This document shows positions 25,113 to 33,416 of a stretch of DNA of 64,000 bases, piece after piece. The notes beneath the pieces are model-generated. The model worked only from the letters and a program-made list of their open reading frames with translations, searched no databases and was not told the origin of the DNA. A program made the position numbers and the translations under genes. How positions within the stretch are numbered: the first letter of the stretch is position 1; each line of letters starts with the position of its first letter. The DNA comes from Reichenbachiella sp. 5M10. Lineage in GTDB: Bacteria > Bacteroidota > Bacteroidia > Cytophagales > Cyclobacteriaceae. Location: positions 1 through 64,000 of the forward strand of contig NZ_MDGR01000007.1 in NCBI RefSeq assembly GCF_002742335.1, given 5' to 3'.

Positions 25113-25865
25113 ATGTTTTTTGTTAGAAATTTCTTAGCTTCGAGCATGTGCTCGAAGCTTTTTTTATGTTTGGTATGGACTGTTCTGATTGGCTTTTCGG
25201 CTCAGTCACAGCGCCTAGAGGATGTGGTAGATCGACATTTTACAGCTGTGGGAGAGGACGTGCTGAATACTATGCGTAGTGTGGAAGTTGAAATGGTCGA
25301 GCGAATAGAAACGTCTGGGGAGCGTGTCTATGTCATCACAAAAAAGCGTCCCAATAAGGTCAGAAAACAAATCGAAGTAAGAGGGTATGATTACATCGCA
25401 GTGTTTGATGGAGATGCAGGTCAGGTGATGGAGGGGTGGAGTACTGACTCGATTCGTGACTTGACAATCAAGGAGCAAGCCTTGTTAGAAATCGAATCAG
25501 CGATTGGTTCTCCCTTGTCACTGGCGTGGTTGCCTGATCATAGACTGGAATGGATCGATGAGGTCATGCTAGCGGGACTGCGGTATGCCCAAGTTAGGAT
25601 GTATTTTGAGTCTGGATACTATGTGGACTTTTTCATAGACCAGACGACTTATTATCTCTACAAGTATGTGGTGTATGGGGATTTGAACGAAGAGGTTGAT
25701 TATGAGTATTTCTATTCGAATTTCAAGCGCTTAGGAGGGTTTGTTTTGCCTTATTCTTTTGAAAAGCGAAAAAGAGGAGAGCGGACGGTTTATTACACGA
25801 TTCGGGACATGGTTTTTGGTGGCGGGGTGGCTGAGTCTATGTTTCGATTGACCGAGAAGGATTAG
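25113..25865 (+). CDS. LolA-like outer-membrane lipoprotein-sorting family protein
   Basis: A 250-aa exported protein with a hydrophobic N terminus ending near GFSAQSQ, then VDRHFTAVGEDVLNTMRSVEVEM and a beta-rich body with YYVDFFIDQTTYYLYKYVV. This pattern matches LolA/LolB-fold proteins annotated as outer-membrane lipoprotein-sorting proteins in Bacteroidota, although it is not the classical LolA. Starts at ATG 25113 (4 bp after the upstream gene) and ATG 25146 are both possible. A terminator hairpin covers the signal-peptide codons. The last codon overlaps the stop of coaE. Confidence 0.78.
   Translation: MFFVRNFLASSMCSKLFLCLVWTVLIGFSAQSQRLEDVVDRHFTAVGEDVLNTMRSVEVEMVERIETSGERVYVITKKRPNKVRKQIEVRGYDYIAVFDGDAGQVMEGWSTDSIRDLTIKEQALLEIESAIGSPLSLAWLPDHRLEWIDEVMLAGLRYAQVRMYFESGYYVDFFIDQTTYYLYKYVVYGDLNEEVDYEYFYSNFKRLGGFVLPYSFEKRKRGERTVYYTIRDMVFGGGVAESMFRLTEKD
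25136..25166 (+). terminator. Strong terminator-like hairpin overlapping the next gene's start
   Basis: An 11-bp perfect stem (25136-25146 with 25149-25159) with a run of seven T. It lies behind the Fe-S operon but inside the first codons of the LolA-like gene, and an in-frame ATG (25146) falls in the loop. It may end the Fe-S transcript and reduce or gate expression of the downstream gene. Confidence 0.75.
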
Positions 25866-26446
25866 TTGCTGGATAAAACCTGATGCAAGGCGGTAACCTG
25901 CGGGATGACAAGGCGCTCGTTTCCATTGAGTATGTTGTAGTTTGCGACCGTTTGGCGTTTTTCTTCTGGGAGTTGCTTTTCGATGATACTTTGGATCTGA
26001 GCATCACTCCTGAAGGGGTCTCTTTTTTTGACACGTTGTATGCGTAGAGTCATGGGAGCAGAGACATTGATCAAAGCATCGAGTGTTTGGTAACTCCCTG
26101 ATTCGATGAGAAGAGCGGCCTCTTTGAGTACGTAGGGGCTATGTTGTAGCAAAGCCCATTCTTCAAAGTCTAACGCTACGACAGGGTGTACGATTGTATT
26201 GAGGGTTTGTATGTTGTCTCCTTTTGTAAATACCTTTTCGGCCAAGTAAGACCGATTCAGTTGGTTGTTTTCATAGGATAGTGGGCCGAAAGACGCAATT
26301 ATTTTTTTTCTAATCTCAGGGTTGGTGTTCATGAGCAATTTGGCGCGCGAGTCTGCGTCATAGGTTGGGATTCCTAGGGTACGAAAGATCTTGCAAATTG
26401 TACTTTTGCCTGATCCGATGCCTCCAGTGACGCCTATTTTTTTCAT
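25862..26446 (-). CDS. coaE: Dephospho-CoA kinase
   Basis: CoaE phosphorylates dephospho-CoA at the 3' hydroxyl to finish coenzyme A synthesis. The 194-aa protein has the P-loop GGIGSGKSTICKIF at its N terminus, a DADSRAK segment, HPVVALDFE and the lid segment RVKKRDPFRSDAQIQSII, as expected. Its start overlaps the stop of the YbbR gene as ATGA, so the two are translationally coupled. Confidence 0.96.
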   Translation of the reverse strand: MKKIGVTGGIGSGKSTICKIFRTLGIPTYDADSRAKLLMNTNPEIRKKIIASFGPLSYENNQLNRSYLAEKVFTKGDNIQTLNTIVHPVVALDFEEWALLQHSPYVLKEAALLIESGSYQTLDALINVSAPMTLRIQRVKKRDPFRSDAQIQSIIEKQLPEEKRQTVANYNILNGNERLVIPQVTALHQVLSSN

Positions 26447-27396
26447 CGGAGTGATGGAGGGGGGAAGTCTACTTTTATTTTGTCTTCGGCGAGGACTATA
26501 TCGAGGGCTTTGTCATGTGCGTACATAAGGATCGGAGTGATGGTAGAGTCTCTAGGGTTGAGCATGGTATAGTCTACAGTTACACTAAAATCGGTGTTGT
26601 TTACTTCGTTTTCGAAATCTTCGTTGATCGTATAGAATATCTTGATGTCTGATTGTTCGGCGACTGCCGAAGAGTCTTCGGGAAACTGTAAAAACTCTAT
26701 TGGGATGGTGATGTCTTTGTACAGGAATCTTGATACTTCAAATTTGACATTGGTTTCTTTGGGCTCTGGCTTGATGATTTTGTCTATTTGGTATGCGATT
26801 TCGTCATCAAAGTCATCGTCTAAGTCCTTTTCATTAAATTTCATGAATACTGGGTCCGACAATTTGGCAATGTATGATTTGGGGCCTGTAAACGAGACTG
26901 AGTCATGATTGGTACGGATGCGTGATGTGAGGCGGTAGCTGTCTTTGAGAGGCACATGGAGACTGTCTACTTTGATGGCAAGTTTTCTTGTTACTTTGTT
27001 CTCGATGTTGAAAAACAAGGTGTCGGTGACTAGGTAGGTGAGTTTCAGTCCGTCGAGTTGGTCAGAGATCATAGGAATCAAGCTGGCACGGGTGAGGAAT
27101 CGGATTTCGGTCGGGTTGTCCAGAGGGATCTGGATGGGTGTAGCATTGATGCGGAGGGTTTTGCGCAAGAGGTTCCAGCCGCCACTGGATACGTCGATTT
27201 TGATTTGTTTGGCTAATGGAGAGACAATCACTACACTGTCACGTTCAAAGACGTAATTGATAGGGTAGTCCAGTCGAGTGTCGTAGTTTTTGTTCATGGC
27301 ATTAAAAAACCAAAAGGTAGTCGCTCCCAAAATTGAGAGCATAACTACCTTCCAATTGTCTTTTAATCCAGGGGCAAAAAAACGAAATAAACTCAT
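26443..27396 (-). CDS. YbbR-like domain protein
   Basis: A 317-aa protein with one N-terminal transmembrane helix (about residues 17-30) and an extracytoplasmic body of YbbR-type beta modules. YbbR proteins often neighbour cyclic-di-AMP or CoA genes; here the gene lies between yajC and coaE, an order I know from other Bacteroidota. Molecular role is unknown. The charged linker around DEKDLDDDFDDEIAY may contact partners. Confidence 0.85.
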   Translation of the reverse strand: MSLFRFFAPGLKDNWKVVMLSILGATTFWFFNAMNKNYDTRLDYPINYVFERDSVVIVSPLAKQIKIDVSSGGWNLLRKTLRINATPIQIPLDNPTEIRFLTRASLIPMISDQLDGLKLTYLVTDTLFFNIENKVTRKLAIKVDSLHVPLKDSYRLTSRIRTNHDSVSFTGPKSYIAKLSDPVFMKFNEKDLDDDFDDEIAYQIDKIIKPEPKETNVKFEVSRFLYKDITIPIEFLQFPEDSSAVAEQSDIKIFYTINEDFENEVNNTDFSVTVDYTMLNPRDSTITPILMYAHDKALDIVLAEDKIKVDFPPPSLR

Positions 27397-27407
27397 TGAT
27401 ACATGAA

Positions 27408-27716
27408 TTACTTCTCGTTGGCTTTTTTGCTCATCTCCATAGAGATCGATGATTTTTCGATGACCATTTTGGTGCCTCGGTCAATGTCGAGTGTCACGGT
27501 TGTATCCGTTGTTTCTACGATTTTGCCATGGATACCTCCTACGGTCACAGCTAGATCACCTTTTTTTACCTCTTCGGTAAATTTCTTTTGATCCTTCTGC
27601 TTTTTCTGTTGTGGTCTGATGAAGAAGAAGTAGAATACTACCGCCATCACACCTAGCATGATAAAGCTAGAGTAGCTACTGCCTGAAGCTGCCTGTAATA
27701 ATATTTGATTCAACAT
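27408..27716 (-). CDS. yajC: Preprotein translocase subunit YajC
   Basis: YajC is a small inner-membrane component of the SecDF-YajC complex that assists Sec translocation. The 102-aa protein has one transmembrane helix (IMLGVMAVVFYFFFIRPQQK, the classical ending) followed by a basic stretch and a beta domain with DLAVTVGGIHGKIV. Length and motif are diagnostic. secDF is not in the window. Confidence 0.95.
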   Translation of the reverse strand: MLNQILLQAASGSSYSSFIMLGVMAVVFYFFFIRPQQKKQKDQKKFTEEVKKGDLAVTVGGIHGKIVETTDTTVTLDIDRGTKMVIEKSSISMEMSKKANEK

Positions 27717-27752
27717 GAATGTGTCTGTAATGGTATGAATAATAGTTTGTGC

Positions 27753-28286
27753 TTAGCTATCCGTAGCAGCTGGGGTGACGTTTGCCTTGATTTTGATTCT
27801 CGTTTGTTTAGGAAACGTATTGGCAGTGATAGTCACCGTTTTGTTTTGGATGCCTGGTTTTTTTCTACTGTTGAACTCTACCTTGATTTCTCCTTTTTCG
27901 CCGATTCCGATTGGCTCTTTTGGCCATTCTGGTACGGTACATCCACATGAACCTTTGGCATCAGAGATGATTAGCGGAGCATCTCCTGTGTTTTCGAATT
28001 CAAATACGTGGATGACTTTGTCTCCTTCGTTGATCGTACCGAAATCGTGAGATTCCTCCGCGAATGCAAATACTGGAAGTGGACCATCAGGCTTTACTTC
28101 GGGTTCGTTGGTAGCTGCAGGTTGTGCAGTGGCAGTAGCTCTAGAGCTTGCTATGCCTTTTCCTTCGAGTTCAGCAACTCTGCCTTCAAGTCTTGATACT
28201 CTGCTTTCCAAATCTGCATTCGAACATCCAGTCATAGTGAGTGCGAATACAGCAACGACTGCTGATAATAATGTTATGTTTCTCAT
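27753..28286 (-). CDS. DUF1573 lipoprotein
   Basis: A 177-aa protein with a lipoprotein signal (LTMTGCSN, Cys at about residue 21), a short coiled-coil heptad segment (LESRVSRLEGRVAELEGKG) and a DUF1573 Ig-like domain with ESHDFGTINEGDKVIHVFEF and CGCTVPEWPKEPI. DUF1573 proteins are common surface or periplasmic proteins of Bacteroidota with unknown role. Frame is open to 28325, but the ATG at 28286 begins the signal peptide. Confidence 0.88.
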   Translation of the reverse strand: MRNITLLSAVVAVFALTMTGCSNADLESRVSRLEGRVAELEGKGIASSRATATAQPAATNEPEVKPDGPLPVFAFAEESHDFGTINEGDKVIHVFEFENTGDAPLIISDAKGSCGCTVPEWPKEPIGIGEKGEIKVEFNSRKKPGIQNKTVTITANTFPKQTRIKIKANVTPAATDS

Positions 28287-28373
28287 TTTAATAAATTGTT
28301 TTATAAAAGGTAAAGATGAGCACATGTCTCACCGCTTACTATTTAAGAGTTGTAGTATTCATTCATTGATTTA

Positions 28374-28381
28374 CAAAAATA
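28374..28381 (-). promoter_or_regulatory. Candidate -7 element before the DUF1573 gene
   Basis: On the minus strand this reads TATTTTTG, an exact TAnnTTTG match, 87 bp before the DUF1573 start. The 166-bp gap between YtxH and DUF1573 makes an internal promoter plausible. No convincing -33 element was seen. Confidence 0.3.
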
Positions 28382-28452
28382 ACGAAGTCAATGAACCACT
28401 TCGTCGTTCTCTCGCATGTTGATTGGTCTCAGTCTGCGAGTAGACGGCTTTT

Positions 28453-28761
28453 TCATGATTCGACTTCTTCGCCTTTGATTTGGTTGATCAGTCCGTTGAC
28501 ATCATCCAATAGTCTTTCTGCTTTTTCTTTGGCATCATCGACTATTTTTTGACCTTCTGTTTTGGCGTCATTGTCAGTGAGTTCTTTGCCTTCGATGAAT
28601 TCCTGTAGGACCTCATCGAGTTTTTTGCGGTACTTGTCGAGGCGGTAGGTGAGTTTGTCTCTAGTATTTTCTCCCTTGTCAGGAGCATACAATATCCCTA
28701 GGATGGCGCCCGTTGCTGCACCAGTTAAAAATGCTAATAGCGAATTTGAATTTTTGCTCAT
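28453..28761 (-). CDS. YtxH domain membrane protein
   Basis: A 102-aa protein beginning with an N-terminal glycine-rich hydrophobic helix (LLAFLTGAATGAILGILYAP) followed by DKGENTRDKL and a long charged helix, the layout of YtxH proteins. The family is associated with general stress in Firmicutes, but its function in Bacteroidota is unknown. It starts one base after the nusB stop codon, so co-translation is likely. Confidence 0.9.
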   Translation of the reverse strand: MSKNSNSLLAFLTGAATGAILGILYAPDKGENTRDKLTYRLDKYRKKLDEVLQEFIEGKELTDNDAKTEGQKIVDDAKEKAERLLDDVNGLINQIKGEEVES

Positions 28762-28762
28762 A

Positions 28763-29905
28763 TTATTTATTGTCTAAGAGTCCTCTTCCACTTTTCTTTA
28801 TGCGTCCTTGCTTCTGTAAATCTACTGAAAGTACATCAAGCAATCCATTTACAAACTGTTTACTTTTTGGTGTACTGTATTGTTTGGACAATTCGATGTA
28901 TTCGTTGATTGTGACTTTGACCGGGATCGAAGGGAAGTGTGTCATCTCAGAGATCGCCATTTCGAGAATGATACGATCGGTGATGGCTACACGCTCTATT
29001 TCCCAATTCTTTGACTTTTCTTTGATCATTTCTTCGAGTTCTTCTTCATCATCGATAGCCATGTCGAAGAGCTCTTTTAGGAAGTCAAGGTCTTCGTCCC
29101 AGTTTTTGGACAGTTCCATGAGTAGAGGTTCGCTACCGGATTCGTCGATAGATTTGATGGTTTTCAAGACCATGCTTTTGAGTATGGTCTTGTTTTCGGT
29201 CCATCCGATATCTGATGACTCGAAGTATTCGTCGATGATCTCGTTTTTGAAGACGATCGTTTTGTAGAGTTGTAGTATAAACTCAAGGTCATCTTCGTAT
29301 TTTGCTTGCGCCATGTTGTCGTACTCTTCGTAGAATTCCTGAGTTTTGAGATATTCTTTGTGCCAAGTCTTGATTCGGTCGGTGTCCCAAGTGATGTTTT
29401 TTCTCGCACGTTCGTTTTGAAAGGCTTCGGACTTTTTGAGGCCAACGATGATGGCATTTTTTGCGAAGTTATTGTGCTCGATGCCTTTTTTCCTCTTTTG
29501 TCCTTCGATCAATTCCTCAATCTCTAGCATGAAAGTGAGGATTTTGATGTAGTCGTCCGATATGGCATTGAGATCGGAGAGCATTCGCTTTTTGAAATGG
29601 AGTTTGTTTTCGGGAAGTTTGTTTTCCCACTCTTTCAGGAAGTGTCGTGCTTCTTTGATGATCTCTGGAGCTGTGTCGGGTTCGATGCTATCCACCCCTC
29701 CCAAATGAATCTGATCATACGTTTTGCCGGTGAGTTCCCTCATTTTGCTTAGGGCCTCTTTGTCCTGTACCTCCATGGAGTTCAGGTCTGGCAAGAATTG
29801 ATTCTGCGCCTTTTGTCTGCAGATGTTGTAGTCTGCTTGTTTGGCGGTATGGTATGCAAATATCGCTTGCATACCTTTGATACGTAAAGAACGTCTGTTG
29901 AGCAT
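28763..29905 (-). CDS. nusB: Transcription antitermination factor NusB (long Bacteroidota form)
   Basis: NusB binds boxA RNA with S10 and supports rRNA antitermination. The 380-aa chain is more than twice the length of E. coli NusB. The recognisable NusB core is at the C terminus (about residues 250-370), with RVAITDRIILEMAISEM, VKVTINEYIELSKQYSTPKSKQFVNGLLD. The N terminus begins MLNRRSLRIKGMQAIFAYH, which is also NusB-like, with a large inserted helical middle. This extended form is usual in Bacteroidota. Confidence 0.93.
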   Translation of the reverse strand: MLNRRSLRIKGMQAIFAYHTAKQADYNICRQKAQNQFLPDLNSMEVQDKEALSKMRELTGKTYDQIHLGGVDSIEPDTAPEIIKEARHFLKEWENKLPENKLHFKKRMLSDLNAISDDYIKILTFMLEIEELIEGQKRKKGIEHNNFAKNAIIVGLKKSEAFQNERARKNITWDTDRIKTWHKEYLKTQEFYEEYDNMAQAKYEDDLEFILQLYKTIVFKNEIIDEYFESSDIGWTENKTILKSMVLKTIKSIDESGSEPLLMELSKNWDEDLDFLKELFDMAIDDEEELEEMIKEKSKNWEIERVAITDRIILEMAISEMTHFPSIPVKVTINEYIELSKQYSTPKSKQFVNGLLDVLSVDLQKQGRIKKSGRGLLDNK

Positions 29906-29932
29906 TGTATCCTATCTCAGTTTTGTAATTGA

Positions 29933-31036
29933 TTATAAAGGTAACTTAATATTACCTATTGATTTTATTCTATCCTCGGCTATTTTGATAGCGGCTTGAT
30001 GAGGAGTTGTGTTTGTTTTTTGACTCATGTCAAAAACAGACAAGGTCGTGTCGTATATTTTTTCGGTCTGTGCCATCACTCTGTCATGACTGTGATTGCC
30101 AGCATACTCGTAGTATACATTGGTGATTCCACCTCCATTGATGAGGAAGTCTGGCGCATAGAGGATGCCTTTGTCCAGCAACTTCTGACCATGTACGGTT
30201 TCGTCGAGCAATTGGTTGTTGGCGGCACCTGCGACGATGTCACAGCTCAAGAGGCCGAGACTGTCGTCGTTGATCGTGCCTCCGAGTGCGCAAGGTGCAT
30301 AGATGTCTACGGGTGCAGTGGCTACTTGGTCCGCAGCGACGACTTCCACACTGAATCGGTCTGTGATGCGTTTGATTTTGTCTTCGAAGATGTCGGATAC
30401 CGATACTTTTGCTCCGTCTTTGGTCAGGTAGTCGATGAGGTGAGTACCGACATTTCCCGTGCCTTGGACGAGTACTTTTTTGCCAGATAGGCTTTCTGAT
30501 CCATAGGCGCGCTTAGCTGCGGCCTTCATTCCTACGAACACGCCATAGGCTGTATAAGGAGAGGGATCTCCTGCTCCTCCCATGTAGTCGGGCAAACCTG
30601 TGACATAGGGAGTCTCCATGCGAATGTACTCCATGTCACGTGTGGTCATATTGACATCTTCGGCGGTGTAGTATTTGCCACCTAGGCTGTGTACGAATTT
30701 GCCAAAACGCCTCATCAACGCTTCGTTCTTGAGTTGGGATGCCTCGCCAATGATGACGGCTTTACCCCCGCCGATGTTGAGTCCTGCGATGGAATTTTTG
30801 AGTGTCATACCTCGCGATAGTCGCAGTGCGTCTGTCATGGCTTCCTGATCGGTGGCGTAGTGCCACATTCGTGTGCCGCCCATGGATGGGCCGAGTACGG
30901 TGTTGTGTATGGCGATGATGGCCTTGAGCCCTGTCTCCTTGTCATGGCATAGTACGACTTGCTCATGATTCATACTTTCAATATCTGAAAAGATCGAGAC
31001 AGCTTCGTTGTTCATAGTTTCTGTCAATTCTATCAT
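29933..31036 (-). CDS. Leucine/Glu-family dehydrogenase
   Basis: A 367-aa Glu/Leu/Phe/Val dehydrogenase. The catalytic Lys segment is NIGGGKAVIIG, preceded by GPSMGGTRMWHY; the Asp catalytic region is YYTAEDVNMTTRDMEYI, and a Rossmann loop VQGTGNVGTHLIDYL follows. Size and motifs fit leucine dehydrogenase, which interconverts branched-chain amino acids and 2-oxo acids with NAD, relevant to iso-branched fatty acids in this phylum. It probably leads a run with nusB 27 bp downstream. Confidence 0.93.
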   Translation of the reverse strand: MIELTETMNNEAVSIFSDIESMNHEQVVLCHDKETGLKAIIAIHNTVLGPSMGGTRMWHYATDQEAMTDALRLSRGMTLKNSIAGLNIGGGKAVIIGEASQLKNEALMRRFGKFVHSLGGKYYTAEDVNMTTRDMEYIRMETPYVTGLPDYMGGAGDPSPYTAYGVFVGMKAAAKRAYGSESLSGKKVLVQGTGNVGTHLIDYLTKDGAKVSVSDIFEDKIKRITDRFSVEVVAADQVATAPVDIYAPCALGGTINDDSLGLLSCDIVAGAANNQLLDETVHGQKLLDKGILYAPDFLINGGGITNVYYEYAGNHSHDRVMAQTEKIYDTTLSVFDMSQKTNTTPHQAAIKIAEDRIKSIGNIKLPL

Positions 31037-31076
31037 TTTGGGTAGCGAATTTTTATTGGGTTAAAAATTACGGACG

Positions 31077-31084
31077 CAAATCTA
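31077..31084 (-). promoter_or_regulatory. Candidate -7 element for the leucine dehydrogenase operon
   Basis: Minus-strand TAGATTTG, an exact TAnnTTTG match, 40 bp before the start. The nearest TTG upstream lies only 15 bp away, which is short. The rest of the 31085-31435 intergenic region shows no gene I can support. Confidence 0.4.
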
Positions 31085-31435
31085 GAGGTTTTTTAGTCAC
31101 AATTTGCTTTGGGTTGTAGTAATAAACGCAATTATTCTATTCTCGGAGTTAATCTAAACAAATGTAGGGTTAAGATACTGAATGTTAAGTGTATGCAAAG
31201 TGGATGCTTTGTAAATCACTTTGGGTTGATGTGGCAAGATTAGTGACACTTCTAGATCGAAAAAATATTTTAAGATTAACCATTTACTATATTTCTATTA
31301 ACTGCATACGGCTCTGGGCCAAAAGGGTGTCGCGTTGTGCAAATGTTGTATTCAATATAAGAGGTCAACTTTCCAAAAACAATGCCGTTTGAGATGTAAT
31401 ATTGCATTTTGACAAAAACAACTTCAGTCTACTGA

Positions 31436-33226
31436 ATGAGAGATCTCGCCCACATCAATAAATATCTCCTCAAGTACAAGTATCACTTACTTTTAGGTAC
31501 TTTGTTTATCGTAATAGCCAATCTTTTTGGGGTGGTCCCAGCAGTGGTTGTGCGTTATTCATTTGATTTGATTCAGGAGAGTTTTCAGTTGTACAATTTA
31601 TTTGAGGGGTTGGAGCTACAGGCATCGACGTATGACTCATTTGTATTGAGTATCATCGTATTTGCCGCGATTATTCTTTTGTCGGCACTGCTGCGTGGTT
31701 TTTTCATGTTTTTCATGCGACAGACGATCATTGTGATGTCTCGTTTGGTCGAGTACGATCTCAAAAATGAAATCTACGAGCATTATCAAAGCTTACCGTT
31801 GAGTTTCTATCGCCGCAACAATACCGGGGATTTGATGAATCGAATCTCAGAGGATGTGAGCAAAGTACGGATGTACGTCGGTCCGGCTATCATGTATGGA
31901 GTCAACCTTGCGACGATGTTTATGATTGTCATACCCTTTATGCTTTCCATCAATGTGGAACTTACTCTGTATTCGTTGATTCCATTGCCATTTTTGTCTT
32001 TCAGCATCTACTATGTCAACAACATCATCAACAAGCGGTCAGAGGAAATACAGGTTAGCCAATCGAACCTCTCGACTTTTGTACAGGAAGCTTTTTCGGG
32101 CATCCGAGTGATCAAGTCTTTCGTGCGAGAGAAGGATTATGATCAGTCTTTTGCTGCGGCTAGTGATGATTACAAAACTAAATCTCTGCGTTTGGCCTTT
32201 GTACAGGCTTTGTTTTTTCCGTTGATCATGGGGTTGATAGGCTTGAGTGTGATCTTGACTGTATATATGGGGTCGGTAGGTGTCCTCAGAGGAGAACTCA
32301 GTACAGGCAATATCGCGGAATTTATCATCTATGTCAACATGCTAACATGGCCTGTGACTGCACTGGGTTGGGTGACGAGTATCATACAAAGTGCTGCAGC
32401 TTCGCAAAAACGGGTCAACGAATTTTTGAGTGTGAAAAATGATATTGTGTCGAAGAAGAACATGAAGAAGGATATCGTGGGTGACTTGGTTTTTGACGGG
32501 GTGAGTTTCACGTATCCCGACTCAGGGATCCAAGCACTTAAGAATGTGTCCTTTGAAGTGTCGTCAGGGGATTCGATTGCGATCATCGGTACGACAGGAT
32601 CTGGTAAGAGCACGATCGCAAATCTCATCTGTAGAATGTACGATGCGTCTAGTGGCGAGGTGCGTATCGATGGCTCTCCTATCAAAGATTATTATATTCC
32701 ATCCATACGACAGTCGATTGGCTATGTGCCTCAGGATGTGTTTTTGTTTTCGGAGAGTATCAAGGAGAATATTGCTTTTGGCAACCCCAATATCACTGAG
32801 GAGGAGGTACAAGCTGCGGCGGATCATGCAGATTTGACAGAAAATTTATCAAAATTTCCAGAGGGGATGGATACCGTCCTCGGTGAGCGAGGAATCACCC
32901 TGTCTGGAGGACAAAAACAACGTGTATCGATTGCGAGAGCCATCGCACGTTCTCCGAAGGTTATTATTTTGGATGATTGTCTCTCCGCGGTGGATACCAA
33001 AACAGAAAACAGTATCCTCAACAGCATGAAGAAAATCATGGTAGGCAAGACCACTGTGATCATCTCCCATCGAGTCTCTAGTGCCCAACTGGCAGACAAA
33101 ATCATCGTCCTCGATCAAGGGGTAATCGTAGAGCAAGGTTCGCACACCGAGCTCATCGCGCAGGCGGGGATCTACCGCAGTTTGTATGAGAAGCAAATCC
33201 AAGGTGAGGAGACACGAACTACGTAA
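31436..33226 (+). CDS. MsbA-type ABC exporter (fused permease-ATPase)
   Basis: A 596-aa half-transporter that works as a homodimer. Residues 1-330 hold six transmembrane helices of the ABC exporter fold. The C-terminal nucleotide-binding domain has Walker A (IGTTGSGKSTIANLI), Q-loop (GYVPQDVFLFSESI), signature (LSGGQKQRVSIARAI), Walker B (VIILDDCLSAVDT) and the H-loop in TTVIISHRVSSA. The acidic residue after Walker B is Asp-Cys rather than Asp-Glu: LDDC lacks the usual catalytic Glu, so ATPase activity may be slow or the site degenerate. Lipid or drug export is likely; substrate unknown. Confidence 0.93.
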   Translation: MRDLAHINKYLLKYKYHLLLGTLFIVIANLFGVVPAVVVRYSFDLIQESFQLYNLFEGLELQASTYDSFVLSIIVFAAIILLSALLRGFFMFFMRQTIIVMSRLVEYDLKNEIYEHYQSLPLSFYRRNNTGDLMNRISEDVSKVRMYVGPAIMYGVNLATMFMIVIPFMLSINVELTLYSLIPLPFLSFSIYYVNNIINKRSEEIQVSQSNLSTFVQEAFSGIRVIKSFVREKDYDQSFAAASDDYKTKSLRLAFVQALFFPLIMGLIGLSVILTVYMGSVGVLRGELSTGNIAEFIIYVNMLTWPVTALGWVTSIIQSAAASQKRVNEFLSVKNDIVSKKNMKKDIVGDLVFDGVSFTYPDSGIQALKNVSFEVSSGDSIAIIGTTGSGKSTIANLICRMYDASSGEVRIDGSPIKDYYIPSIRQSIGYVPQDVFLFSESIKENIAFGNPNITEEEVQAAADHADLTENLSKFPEGMDTVLGERGITLSGGQKQRVSIARAIARSPKVIILDDCLSAVDTKTENSILNSMKKIMVGKTTVIISHRVSSAQLADKIIVLDQGVIVEQGSHTELIAQAGIYRSLYEKQIQGEETRTT

Positions 33227-33416
33227 TGATTTGCTTTTGATAAGACGCGTCATGGGTGAGGCGACATGAGGATCCAGTGTCTCGTGCTGTGGTCTCTTGG
33301 TGAAAGCCCGTGATCGTTGGTTGAAGAATCCTCGGCGTTGGTTGAATACTCGTTGAGCCCTTGCAACGCAACCCCTCTTTTATGTGTTTCAGACTCAAAC
33401 ATGGATAACGTTTGGG

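Noticed and set aside
31189-31392. 67-aa plus-strand ORF in the gap before the ABC exporter
   Set aside because: GTG start, Cys/Trp-rich random-looking sequence, and an A/T-rich base composition unlike coding DNA nearby.
33227-33416. Possible RNA gene or regulator between the ABC exporter and DUF4270 genes
   Set aside because: No stable stem-loop, tRNA fold or promoter match seen; treated as plain intergenic DNA.
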